This document shows positions 6,113 through 14,683 of a stretch of 52,182 bases of DNA, in pieces. A model generated the notes under the pieces. It saw only the letters and a list, made by a program, of their open reading frames with translations. It did not search any database and was not told the origin of the DNA. The DNA is taken from contig JBKBMT010000013.1 of assembly GCA_046295655.1 (NCBI GenBank), forward strand, positions 1 through 52,182, given 5' to 3'. The translations under genes and the position numbers were made by a program. Source of the stretch: JBKBMT01 sp046295655 (lineage in GTDB: Bacteria; Pseudomonadota; Alphaproteobacteria; Rhodobacterales; Rhodobacteraceae). Numbering within the stretch: position 1 is the first letter of the stretch; each line of letters begins with the position of its first letter.

Positions 6113-8200
6113 TCAGCCAACCGAGAGCAGCCGGATTGCCCGGTCCTGTTCCATCAGCCACAGCAGAACCCGCACCGCCCGACCCCGGTCCGAGGCAAGG
6201 CCCGGATCATCGGCCAGCAGCGCGCGGGCATCGCTCTGTGCCAGCGCCATCAGCCCGGCCTGGCGTTCCAGATCGGCGATCCGAAATCTCGGCAGCCCGG
6301 ACTGGGCCGTGCCGATCAGATCGCCCGCGCCGCGCATCGCCAGATCCTCTTCGGCGATGCGGAACCCGTCGTCGGTGTCGCGCAGGAGCTGAAGCCGGCG
6401 GCGCGCCGTCTCGCCCAGGGGCGGCTGGAACATGAGCAGACAGGTCGATTCCGCCGCGCCACGCCCTACCCGCCCGCGCAACTGGTGCAGCTGCGCGAGG
6501 CCGAAGCTTTCGGCCCGTTCGATCACCATGATCGAGGCCGCGGGCACGTTCACGCCGACCTCGATCACCGTGGTCGCAACAAGCAGCCGGGTCTCGCCCG
6601 CCACGAATCGCGCCATGGCCGCGTCCTTGTCCTCGGGCGCCATGCGGCCATGGACCAGCCCGACCCGTCCCTCGCCCAGCACGGCGCGCAGCGCGGCGAA
6701 CCGCGCCTCGGCCGCGACCAGGTCCGACGCCTCCGATTCCTCGACCAGCGGACAGACCCAATAGGCCTGCCGACCCTCGTCCAGTGCCCGGGCCAGATGC
6801 GCCACCACCTCGGCCATGCGCGCGGTGGAGACCAGCGCCGTGGTCACCGGGGTGCGCCCGGGCGGCTTCTCGTCCAGCACGGACACATCCATGTCCCCGT
6901 ATTGCGCCAGCGCAAGGCTGCGCGGGATCGGGGTTGCGGTCATGACCAGGACATCGGCGGTCGCGCCCTTCGCCCCCAGTTCCATCCGCTGCGCCACGCC
7001 GAACCGGTGCTGCTCGTCCACGACGGCAAGACGCAGATCGGCAAAGGCCACATCCTTCTGGAACAGGGCATGGGTGCCGACCAGGATGTCAATGCGCCCG
7101 GCAGCGAGATCGCCCAGCTTTGCCGCGCGCTCGGCCCCCCTGTCGCGTCCGGTCAGGATCTCGATGCGCACACCGGCCGCCCGGGCAAGCGGGCGCAGCC
7201 CGTCGAGATGCTGCCGCGCGAGGATCTCGGTTGGCGCCATCAGACAGCCCTGCCCGCCCGCCTCGACCGCGGCCAGCAGCGCGAGGAATGCCACCAGCGT
7301 CTTGCCCGCACCGACGTCGCCCTGCAGAAGCCGGCTCATGCGCTGCGGCGCGGCCATGTCGGACAGGATCTCGTCCACCGCCCGGCGTTGCGCCGCGGTC
7401 GGCGCGTAGGTCAGCGCCGCCAGCACCCTTGCCCGCAGGCGCCCGTCGCCACAGCTCGCCCGGCCCGGCGCCCGCCGGTTGCGCGCCCGCGCCAGTGCCA
7501 GCGTCAGCTGATGCGCGAGAACCTCGTCGTAGGCCAGACGCATCCGCGCAGGGGCTGTTGCCGAAAGGTCCGCCGGACCCCGGGGCGCATGGGCGGCGAG
7601 AAGCGCGCTGCGCCAGGCCGGCCAGCCCTCGCGCCGGATCAGATGCGGGTCGATCCATTCCGGCAGATCGGGCGCCCGTTCCAGCGCCGCGGCGACGGCC
7701 TTGCGGATCTGCTTCTGGCTCAGGCCGGCGGCGAGCGGATAGACGGGTTCGTGCTGCGGCAGCTCTGCCGCTTCCTCGGGACGGAGGATATGGTCGGGAT
7801 GGACGATCTGGGCGATACCGTCGAACAGGTCGAGCTTTCCCGAGATCACCCGACGCTGGCCGGTCGGCAACTGCCGCGCCAGCCAGTCGCCGCGGGCGTG
7901 AAAGAACACCAGCGGGAACTCGGTGCGCGCATCCCGGACCATGACCCGCGTTGCCCCGCCCTTGCGCCGGGGCGGGAAATGGGCGCCGATCTCGACCTCT
8001 ACCGTCACCGTTGCCGGCGGCGTCACCTCGCGGATGCTGTCGCGGCGGGTGCGGTCGATCGACGAATGGGGCAGCAGGAACAGCAGATCGCGCGGCCGCG
8101 CAACGCCAAGCGCGCCCAGTGCCCGCGCCGCGCCGGGGCCGATCCCCGGCAGCGTCTCGATCTCCGCGAACAGCGGAAACAGGACCTCGGGCCGGCTCAT
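6113..8200 (-). CDS. recG: ATP-dependent DNA helicase RecG
   Basis: RecG remodels stalled forks and Holliday junctions. The 695-residue product has the N-terminal wedge/OB region (LPGIGPGAARALGALG, then the HARG-type barrel), Walker A QGDVGAGKT near residue 295, the DExH box VDEQHRFGV near residue 390, TATPIPRSL (motif III), and the C-terminal QLRGRVGRG motif VI. Length is normal. Its ATG overlaps the ligA stop by four bases (ATGA), so the two DNA-repair genes are translationally coupled. Confidence 0.96.
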   Translation of the reverse strand: MSRPEVLFPLFAEIETLPGIGPGAARALGALGVARPRDLLFLLPHSSIDRTRRDSIREVTPPATVTVEVEIGAHFPPRRKGGATRVMVRDARTEFPLVFFHARGDWLARQLPTGQRRVISGKLDLFDGIAQIVHPDHILRPEEAAELPQHEPVYPLAAGLSQKQIRKAVAAALERAPDLPEWIDPHLIRREGWPAWRSALLAAHAPRGPADLSATAPARMRLAYDEVLAHQLTLALARARNRRAPGRASCGDGRLRARVLAALTYAPTAAQRRAVDEILSDMAAPQRMSRLLQGDVGAGKTLVAFLALLAAVEAGGQGCLMAPTEILARQHLDGLRPLARAAGVRIEILTGRDRGAERAAKLGDLAAGRIDILVGTHALFQKDVAFADLRLAVVDEQHRFGVAQRMELGAKGATADVLVMTATPIPRSLALAQYGDMDVSVLDEKPPGRTPVTTALVSTARMAEVVAHLARALDEGRQAYWVCPLVEESEASDLVAAEARFAALRAVLGEGRVGLVHGRMAPEDKDAAMARFVAGETRLLVATTVIEVGVNVPAASIMVIERAESFGLAQLHQLRGRVGRGAAESTCLLMFQPPLGETARRRLQLLRDTDDGFRIAEEDLAMRGAGDLIGTAQSGLPRFRIADLERQAGLMALAQSDARALLADDPGLASDRGRAVRVLLWLMEQDRAIRLLSVG

Positions 8201-10317
8201 CCCGCGCCGATCAGCGCAAGCCAGGCATCCTCGTCCAGAACCTCGATGCCCAGTTCGGCCGCCTTCGCGGCCTTCGACCCGGCCCCGGGACCGGCCACCA
8301 GATAGTCGGTCCGGGCCGAGACGGAACCTGCGACCCGCGCACCCAGCGCCTCGGCCCGGGCCTTTGCCTCGGCCCGCGTCATCCGCTCAAGCGTGCCGGT
8401 GAACACCACGGTCTTGCCCGCCACCGGACTGTCCGCCGCGGGACGGGCCGCCGGCTCGACCGTCAGGTGCCGCACCAGAGCGTCGATGGCGGCACGCTCG
8501 GCGGGGTTGCGGAACGCCGCCAGCAGCGATTCGGCAAGAACCGGCCCGACCCCGTCGATCGACAGAAGCCGCTCCCATTCCGGCCCCTCGCCCGGTGTGG
8601 CATTCGTCATCGCCGTCTCGAAGGCCTCCCAGGTGCCGTAGTGGCGCGCCAGAAGCCCGGCAGTGCTTTCGCCGACATGCCGGATCCCCAGCGCGAAGAT
8701 CAGCCGCGCAAGCGGGATGGTGCGTCGGGCATCGATCGCATCGAACAGGTTCGCCGCCGATTTCTCGCCGTATCCCAGCCGGTTGCGGAGCTTCGTCACA
8801 TTCTCTGCGTCGCGCTGCCGGAGGGTGAATATGTCCGCCGGGGTGCGGATTGGCAGCTGGTCGTCGGCCCAGAACATCTCGATCTGCTTCGCGCCCAGCC
8901 CCTCGATGTCGAAGGCCGCGCGGCTGACGAAGTGCTTCAGCCGCTCCATCCCCTGCGCGGGGCAGATCAGCCCGCCCGTGCAGCGGCGGACCGAATCGCC
9001 CGGCTCGCGGATCGCCTCGGACCCGCAGGCTGGGCAGGTGTCGGGAAAGCGGTAGGGGACGGCATCGGGCGGCCGGCGGGTCAGATCGACATCGGCGATC
9101 TTGGGGATCACGTCGCCCGCGCGATAGACCTTCACCCAGTCGCCCTCGCGGATGTCGCGCCCCTCGCGGATCGGCTGCCCGCGGGCGTCGCGGCCGGCGA
9201 TATAGTCCTCGTTGTGCAGCGTCGCGTTCGACACGACGACCCCGCCGACCGTTACCGGCGTCAGCCGCGCGACCGGCGACAGGGCGCCGGTCCGGCCGAC
9301 CTGGATCTCGATCCGCTCCAGCCGGGTCCAGGCGGTTTCGGCCGGGAACTTGTGCGCGATCGCCCAGCGCGGGGTGGTCGACCGCAGGCCGAGCCGGGCC
9401 TGAAGCGACAGATCGTCCACCTTGTGCACCACCCCGTCGATGTCATAGCCGAGCAGCGCGCGCTGCGCCTCGATCTCCCGGTAGGCGGCGCGCAGCTCCG
9501 CGACGCCGAGGCAGCGGCGGGTCAGCGGATTGGTCGGGAATCCGAGGTCCGCGAGCCGTTGCAGCGCCTCGAACTGGGTGCCGCCGAGCGGTGCGGACAG
9601 CTCGCCCCAGCCATAGGCGAAGAACCGCAGCGGCCGGGCCGCGGTCACGGCCGGATCGAGCTGGCGCAGGCTGCCGGCGGCGGCATTGCGGGGATTGGCG
9701 AAGGTCTTGTCGCCCCGTTCCGCCTGCGCGGCATTGAGGGCCGCAAAATCCTCGTGGCGCATGTAGATCTCGCCGCGCACTTCGAGGATGGCAGGGGCGC
9801 CGGGGATGCGCGCAGGGATCTCCGGCACGGTGCGGGCGTTGGCGGTGACATTCTCGCCCAGCTCGCCGTCGCCCCGGGTCGCGGCCTGAACAAGCGCGCC
9901 GTCCTCGTAGCGCAGGCTCAGCGACAGGCCGTCGATCTTCGGCTCCGAGGTGTAGGCGATCGGCTCGGGCCCGAGGCCGAGGAACCGGCGGATCGACTCG
10001 TCGAAATCGGCCAGATCCTCGTCGTCGAAAGCATTGGCAAGGCTCAGCATCCGCTGGGCATGCCGAACCTTGGCAAAACCGGCACCCGGCGCAGCGCCGA
10101 TCCGGGCCGAGGGCGTGTCGGCCCGGACGAGAGCGGGAAAGCGCGCCTCGATCGCGGCGTTGCGTCGCTTCAGCGCATCGTAGTCGGCATCCGACATCAC
10201 CGGAGCGTCGTCCCGGTAATAGGCCGCATCCGCCTCGGCGATCCGCCGCGCCAGGCGGGCAAGCTCCTGCCGCGCCTCGGCCTCTGTCAGCGCCTCGACC
10301 GCCACCTCGCCCGCCAT
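8197..10317 (-). CDS. ligA: NAD-dependent DNA ligase
   Basis: Joins Okazaki fragments and repair nicks using NAD+. The 706-residue product has an Ia domain, the adenylation motif EPKIDG with the nucleophilic lysine at residue 127, TRGDGELGE, an OB fold, a four-cysteine zinc finger (CPACGS...C...C), helix-hairpin-helix repeats and a C-terminal BRCT domain (VVFTGTLERMTRAEAK to the end). GGAGGT lies just before the ATG. First gene of a ligA-recG pair. Confidence 0.97.
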   Translation of the reverse strand: MAGEVAVEALTEAEARQELARLARRIAEADAAYYRDDAPVMSDADYDALKRRNAAIEARFPALVRADTPSARIGAAPGAGFAKVRHAQRMLSLANAFDDEDLADFDESIRRFLGLGPEPIAYTSEPKIDGLSLSLRYEDGALVQAATRGDGELGENVTANARTVPEIPARIPGAPAILEVRGEIYMRHEDFAALNAAQAERGDKTFANPRNAAAGSLRQLDPAVTAARPLRFFAYGWGELSAPLGGTQFEALQRLADLGFPTNPLTRRCLGVAELRAAYREIEAQRALLGYDIDGVVHKVDDLSLQARLGLRSTTPRWAIAHKFPAETAWTRLERIEIQVGRTGALSPVARLTPVTVGGVVVSNATLHNEDYIAGRDARGQPIREGRDIREGDWVKVYRAGDVIPKIADVDLTRRPPDAVPYRFPDTCPACGSEAIREPGDSVRRCTGGLICPAQGMERLKHFVSRAAFDIEGLGAKQIEMFWADDQLPIRTPADIFTLRQRDAENVTKLRNRLGYGEKSAANLFDAIDARRTIPLARLIFALGIRHVGESTAGLLARHYGTWEAFETAMTNATPGEGPEWERLLSIDGVGPVLAESLLAAFRNPAERAAIDALVRHLTVEPAARPAADSPVAGKTVVFTGTLERMTRAEAKARAEALGARVAGSVSARTDYLVAGPGAGSKAAKAAELGIEVLDEDAWLALIGAG

Positions 10318-10384
10318 GGCAACCTCCCTCCCCCGAATGCGTGGCGGAGGTTAGCAGCACCGGGCGCCGCGGCAAGGCTGGGTG

Positions 10385-11092
10385 TCAGGCCCCCATCGCG
10401 ATGCGCTTTTCCGCCGGCACAGGATCGCGCAGCACATAGCCGCGGCCCCAGACGGTCTCGATGTAGTTTTCGCCGCCGGTCGCCTCCGCGAGTTTCTTGC
10501 GCAACTTGCAGATGAAGACGTCGATGATCTTCAGTTCGGGCTCGTCCATCCCGCCGTAGAGGTGATTGAGGAACATCTCCTTGGTCAGGGTCGTGCCCTT
10601 GCGCAGGCTGAGAAGCTCGAGCATCTGGTATTCCTTCCCGGTCAGATGCACGGCCTTCCCGTCAACCTCGACCGTCTTTGCGTCGAGATTGACCGCGACC
10701 ATCCCGGTGCGGATCACCGACTGCGCGTGACCCTTGGACCGGCGGATGATCGCATGGATCCGCGCGACCAGTTCCTCGCGGTGGAAGGGTTTGGTCAGAT
10801 AGTCGTCGGCGCCGAAGCCGAACCCCTTGATCTTGTTGTCGGTATCGTCGGCGCCCGACAGGATCAGTATGGGTGTCTCGACCCGGGCGAGGCGCAACTG
10901 GCGCAGCACCTCGTGTCCGTTCATGTCGGGCAGGTTGAGATCCAGCAGGATCAGGTCGTAATCGTAGAGCTTGGCCAGATCGATCCCTTCCTCGCCGAGG
11001 TCGGTGCAATAGACATTCAGGTTGGCATGCGTCAGCATCAGTTCGATGCTGCGCGAGGTGGTGGGATCGTCCTCGACCAGAAGTATCCGCAT
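10385..11092 (-). CDS. ctrA: Cell-cycle response regulator CtrA
   Basis: OmpR-family master regulator. The 235-residue product starts MRILLVEDDPTTSRSIEL; acidic pocket residues and phospho-acceptor Asp51 (LILLDLNLPD), the receiver tail DDYLTKPFHREELVARIHAI, and a winged-helix domain (LTGKEYQMLELLSLRKG, IDVFICKLRKKL, VWGRGYVLRDP) are present. In Caulobacter CtrA controls replication and division; in Rhodobacterales it mainly drives motility and gene transfer agent genes. GGAGA precedes this ATG, so a 13-codon longer reading is rejected. It sits downstream of sciP, its antagonist, on the same strand. Confidence 0.97.
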   Translation of the reverse strand: MRILLVEDDPTTSRSIELMLTHANLNVYCTDLGEEGIDLAKLYDYDLILLDLNLPDMNGHEVLRQLRLARVETPILILSGADDTDNKIKGFGFGADDYLTKPFHREELVARIHAIIRRSKGHAQSVIRTGMVAVNLDAKTVEVDGKAVHLTGKEYQMLELLSLRKGTTLTKEMFLNHLYGGMDEPELKIIDVFICKLRKKLAEATGGENYIETVWGRGYVLRDPVPAEKRIAMGA

Positions 11093-11144
11093 CTGCTGTC
11101 TCCGCGCTGGCAGGGTCTTCGTTAACGACACTCGACGGCAATGG

Positions 11145-11159
11145 TTAATCCGGGATTAC
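11145..11159. promoter_or_regulatory. CtrA-like box TTAA-N7-TTAC upstream of ctrA
   Basis: Plus strand TTAA, seven bases, TTAC: one mismatch from the CtrA consensus TTAA-N7-TTAA. It is 53 bases before the ctrA ATG, and a further TTAA half-site lies at 11122-11125. Position suggests autoregulation of ctrA, as known in Caulobacter; inferred from motif and place only. Confidence 0.45.
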
Positions 11160-11197
11160 TCTGCCAGAACATTTGCGGAAAACAACCTAAAGTTGTA

Positions 11198-11485
11198 TCA
11201 GTCCTTCCGTTCGCTCCGCGTTTTCGGGATCGATGTGACTTTCAGGCCGGCTTCGCCGAATCGCGCAGCGGCGGCGCACCACAGATCGAACTCCTCTTCC
11301 GACAGCGCATATCGCTCCAGCGCCTCTGCGCGGGTGATCAGCCCGTGCGCGACCGCCCTGACGACGACCGCCTTGCGGCTGGCGACCCACCGGCGGGTGT
11401 CGGGGGGCGGGAGGTCGGCGCGGCTGAGGATGCTGCCGTCGGGCAGCGTGACCCGGCGCGGTCCGTCGATACGTTTCAGAAACAT
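11198..11485 (-). CDS. sciP: CtrA inhibitor SciP (DUF1153)
   Basis: SciP binds CtrA at promoters and blocks its transcriptional output. The 95-residue product has the DUF1153 hallmarks: MFLKRIDGP at the start, VTLPDGSILSRADLPPP, TRRWVASRKAVVV (DNA/partner-contacting helix) and ALERYALSEEEFDLW. The start is at 11485, supported by GAGGGAAAGG upstream and by family proteins starting MF(V/L)K; an in-frame codon at 11509 is rejected. Located 105 bases upstream of ctrA on the same strand, so regulator and antagonist may be co-expressed. Confidence 0.92.
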   Translation of the reverse strand: MFLKRIDGPRRVTLPDGSILSRADLPPPDTRRWVASRKAVVVRAVAHGLITRAEALERYALSEEEFDLWCAAAARFGEAGLKVTSIPKTRSERKD

Positions 11486-11551
11486 CGCCTTTCCCTCGTC
11501 CTGCGGCACGATCCTGAGCTGTCACGCTTAAGGGAAGGTTGCGGGACAGGC

Positions 11552-11579
11552 TTGTGAATGTGCCGCATTTTCCTATATC
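11552..11579 (+). promoter_or_regulatory. Candidate sigma-70 promoter for mnmA
   Basis: TTGTGA (11552-11557), a 16-base spacer, then a TATATC-like element (11573-11579), ending about 26 bases before the mnmA ATG. The match is moderate. The region from 11486 to 11604 must also hold the divergent sciP promoter. Confidence 0.35.
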
Positions 11580-11604
11580 TGGCGCGGCTTCCCCGAGGAT
11601 TCAG

Positions 11605-12738
11605 ATGCTCGACCGACCGCTCAATTCGCTGGGCCTGGCAAAGCCGCCGGCCGATACCCGCGTCGTGGTGGCGATGTCGGGCGGCGTGGATTCGTCGGTC
11701 GTTGCCGCGATGCTGGCGGACGAAGGCTATGACGTGGTGGGCGTGACGCTCCAGCTCTACGATCATGGTGCGGCGCTGGCGAGGAAGGGCGCATGCTGCG
11801 CCGGCCGCGACATCCACGATGCCCGCCGCGTCGCCGAGACGATGGGGTTCCCCCATTACGTTCTCGATTACGAGAACCGGTTCCGCGAGGCGGTGATGGA
11901 GGAATTCGCCGACAGCTACCTCGGCGGCGCGACGCCGGTTCCCTGCATCCGGTGCAACGAGCGGGTGAAGTTCCGCGATCTGCTGGCCACGGCCCGCGAT
12001 CTGGAGGCCGATTGCATGGCGACCGGGCACTACATCCGGCGGATCGCGGGGCCGAACGGCCCCGAGCTGCACCGCGCCGCCGATCCGGCCCGCGACCAGA
12101 GCTATTTCCTGTTCTCGACCACCGCGGAGCAGCTCGACTTCCTGCGCTTTCCGCTGGGCGGTCTGGCGACCAAGGCCGAGACCCGCGCGCTGGCCACGCG
12201 TTACGGCCTGCCGGTGGCGGACAAGCCCGACAGTCAGGACATCTGCTTCGTGCCGCAGGGCAACTATGCGGCGGTGATCGAGAAGCTGCGGCCGGGCGCC
12301 GCCGATCCGGGCGACATCGTCGATCTGGACGGCCGCGTGCTGGGGCGCCATGGCGGGGTGATCAACTTCACGATCGGGCAGCGCAAGGGGCTTGGGATCG
12401 GCGGGCTGACCGAACCGTTGTATGTTGTCCGGCTGGACCCCGCCCGGCGGCAGGTCGTCGTCGGCCCGCGCGAGGCGCTTGCAACCCGGCGGGTGCCGGT
12501 GCGCGAGGTCAACTGGCTGGGCGACGGGGACTTCGCCGCGCAGGACGGGGCCGAGGTGACGGTCCGGGTCCGTTCGACCCGTGCGCCGGTGCCGGCGGTG
12601 CTGCGCCCTCTGTCGGACACTGCGGCCGAGGTCGAGCTGCTCAGCCCCGAGGAAGGGGTCAGCCCCGGACAGGCCTGCGTGTTCTATGCGCCCGAGGGCA
12701 GTCGGGTGCTGGGCGGCGGCTGGATCTGGCGCGGCTGA
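11605..12738 (+). CDS. mnmA: tRNA-specific 2-thiouridylase MnmA
   Basis: Adds sulfur to U34 of tRNA-Lys, -Glu and -Gln. The 377-residue product begins MLDRPLNSLGL and shows the PP-loop AMSGGVDSSVVAAML, the catalytic cysteine region VPCIRCNERVKF, DQSYFLF, the second active cysteine in DSQDICFVP, and C-terminal beta-barrel motifs GQRKGLGIGG and SPGQACVFY. GAGGA six bases before the ATG sets the start, well inside a longer open frame. The 3' end overlaps lpxB by 55 bases. Confidence 0.96.
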   Translation: MLDRPLNSLGLAKPPADTRVVVAMSGGVDSSVVAAMLADEGYDVVGVTLQLYDHGAALARKGACCAGRDIHDARRVAETMGFPHYVLDYENRFREAVMEEFADSYLGGATPVPCIRCNERVKFRDLLATARDLEADCMATGHYIRRIAGPNGPELHRAADPARDQSYFLFSTTAEQLDFLRFPLGGLATKAETRALATRYGLPVADKPDSQDICFVPQGNYAAVIEKLRPGAADPGDIVDLDGRVLGRHGGVINFTIGQRKGLGIGGLTEPLYVVRLDPARRQVVVGPREALATRRVPVREVNWLGDGDFAAQDGAEVTVRVRSTRAPVPAVLRPLSDTAAEVELLSPEEGVSPGQACVFYAPEGSRVLGGGWIWRG

Positions 12739-13868
12739 AGCCGCTCGATCGCCGCCAGGACGGACCGTGCGGCCCGCAGGCCCGGCGCCTCCCCCCCCCG
12801 ACCGAGCCGCCGCATGGTCAGGTCCATGGCCTCGGCCTGCGCGGCGCGCTCCGGCCCTTCCGCAAGGATCGATGCCAGGGCCGGGGCAACAAGATCCGCC
12901 CGGCAGCGCGCGCCCAGGAATTCCGGCACCGCGCGCGTTTCCGAGACGAGGTTCACCAGCGTGACCGTATCGACCCGCAGCAGCCGGCCCATCAGGAACC
13001 GGCTGACCGGATTCATGTCATAGGCGATGACCATCGGAACCCGGTTGGCGGCAAGTTCCAGCGACACGGTGCCCGAGGCGGCGAGCGCCGCGCGCGCGCC
13101 AGCGAAGGCCGCGCGCTTCTGCGCCGGCTCCGACACGATCAGCGGCGCAACCGGCCAGTCGGCGACCAGCGCCCGCACAAGGCCCGACACTGCGCGCAGG
13201 GTCGGAACGACCACGGGCATCGGCGGCAGCCGGCCCAGGGTCTGCCCGAACACCGGGGCAAGACGCGCCACCTCGCCCTTGCGCGAACCCGGCAGCACCA
13301 GCAGCCAGTCGCCGGCAAGCCCGTGTGCGGCGCGAAATGCGGCCGTCTCCGCCTCGGTCGCGACCGGCTCGGCGACGACCGGATGCCCCACGAAATCGCA
13401 GCTCATGCCGGCCGCGGTCATGTAGGGCGGCTCGAACGGAAGCAGCGCCAGCACATGGTCGATCACCTGCGCCATCCTGCGCGCCCGCCCCGGCCGCCAG
13501 GCCCAGACCGAGGGCGCGACGTAATGGATCGTCGGCAGATCGGGACGGGCGGCCCGGACCATCCGGGCGACGCGCAGGCAGAAGTCGGGGCTGTCGATGG
13601 TGATCAGCGCGGCCGGCGGGTCGGCCAGCACCGCCTCGGCCGTCTCGCGGATACGTCGCTTGAGCTTGGCATAGCGAGGCAGGACCTCGACCAGCCCCAT
13701 CACCGACAGCTCGTCCATCGGAAAGCGGCTGCGCAACCCCTCGGCCTCCATTGCCGGGCCGCCGACGCCGGCGAACCGGGCACCGGGCGCAAGCTCGCCG
13801 AGGCCCGCCATCAACGCCGCGCCCAGCCGGTCGCCCGAGGGCTCGCCGGCGATCAGGAACAGCCTCAC
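12684..13868 (-). CDS. lpxB: Lipid-A-disaccharide synthase
   Basis: Inner-membrane GT19 glycosyltransferase joining UDP-diacylglucosamine and lipid X. The 394-residue product starts with GTG (VRLFLIAGEPSGDRLGA), then FAGVGGPAMEAEG, MGLVEVLPRY, IDSPDFCLRVA, HYVAPSVWAWRPGR, DFVGHPVV, LLPGSRKGEV and SGTVSLELA, all LpxB signatures. The start GTG forms a GTGA overlap with the lpxI stop. The last 18 or so codons lie antisense to the mnmA end and look like a tail beyond the usual family end. Confidence 0.95.
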   Translation of the reverse strand: MRLFLIAGEPSGDRLGAALMAGLGELAPGARFAGVGGPAMEAEGLRSRFPMDELSVMGLVEVLPRYAKLKRRIRETAEAVLADPPAALITIDSPDFCLRVARMVRAARPDLPTIHYVAPSVWAWRPGRARRMAQVIDHVLALLPFEPPYMTAAGMSCDFVGHPVVAEPVATEAETAAFRAAHGLAGDWLLVLPGSRKGEVARLAPVFGQTLGRLPPMPVVVPTLRAVSGLVRALVADWPVAPLIVSEPAQKRAAFAGARAALAASGTVSLELAANRVPMVIAYDMNPVSRFLMGRLLRVDTVTLVNLVSETRAVPEFLGARCRADLVAPALASILAEGPERAAQAEAMDLTMRRLGRGGEAPGLRAARSVLAAIERLQPRQIQPPPSTRLPSGA

Positions 13869-14683
13869 GGTGCCCGCGCCCACAGGTAAAGCCCGGCCGC
13901 ATCGGCCGCGGCGACCGTCTCGGCCCTGTCCAGCAGCAGGACACCCCCGGCCTCCCACGCAATGCCGCCCAGACCGGCGGCAGCGGCGGCCGCGACGGTT
14001 GCCGGGCCCAGCGCGGGCAGATCCACGCGTCGGTCCTGTCCGGGCTTCGGCGCCTTGTAGAACAGCCCCCTGCCCCGCCCCGGATCGGGACGCAGCGCCG
14101 GATCCAGTGCTGCCACCTGCGCCAGCATCGCATCGGTTCCGGGCAACGCCTCGACCGCAAGGCACAGACCCTGCACCACCACCGCGCCCTGTCCCACGTC
14201 CGCGGCCCCCAGCGCCGCAACGATCGCAGCAGCGCGCGCGGCATCGCGTTCGTCCTGCGGACCCGGACCCCGGCGGCCGAGCAGCCCGGCCCCCGGCAGC
14301 AGATCGGGTGCCACCGTCTCGACCCCCGAGACCGTCAACCCGGCTTCCTCGATCAGCGCGACAACGGCGCGCAGGGTGGCGTCGTCGCCGGCCTGCATCG
14401 CCTCGATCATCCGGGGCACCATCTGCGCGGTTGCCGGATCGAACAGCGCCGGATCGAGCCGGGGCCGCCGCATCGCCCCGGCCAGCACCACCGACCGCAC
14501 CCCGCTGTCGCGCAGACCGTCAAGGAACGGCACGAGCCGCTCGAATCGGAAGCGGCGCGCCGGCACCGCGATGTCGAGCCCTTCGGGCGCCCAGACCTCG
14601 GCCCGGCCCCGCATCGCCCGCAGCACCGCCCCCGGCAGCGCGCCGGTGCCGGCGATGACCGCCGTATCAGCCACCCCGGACAC
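13865..14683 (-). CDS. lpxI: UDP-2,3-diacylglucosamine diphosphatase LpxI
   Basis: Makes lipid X from UDP-diacylglucosamine; alphaproteobacteria use LpxI (DUF1009) where enterics use LpxH. The 272-residue product has AVIAGTGALPGAV near the start, FLDGLRDSGVRSVVLAGAMRRP, VVVQGLCLAVEALPGTDAML, and the metal-site region VDLPALGPATV. It sits exactly between lpxA and lpxB in the raetz pathway order, overlapping lpxA by 17 bases and lpxB by a GTGA junction. Confidence 0.93.
   Translation of the reverse strand: MSGVADTAVIAGTGALPGAVLRAMRGRAEVWAPEGLDIAVPARRFRFERLVPFLDGLRDSGVRSVVLAGAMRRPRLDPALFDPATAQMVPRMIEAMQAGDDATLRAVVALIEEAGLTVSGVETVAPDLLPGAGLLGRRGPGPQDERDAARAAAIVAALGAADVGQGAVVVQGLCLAVEALPGTDAMLAQVAALDPALRPDPGRGRGLFYKAPKPGQDRRVDLPALGPATVAAAAAAGLGGIAWEAGGVLLLDRAETVAAADAAGLYLWARAP

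Noticed and set aside
7951..10515. 854-codon plus-strand open frame opposite recG/ligA
   Set aside because: It is the antisense shadow of ligA and recG in GC-rich DNA: composition is Arg/Pro/Gly/His-rich, no domain is recognisable and no ribosome site is present.
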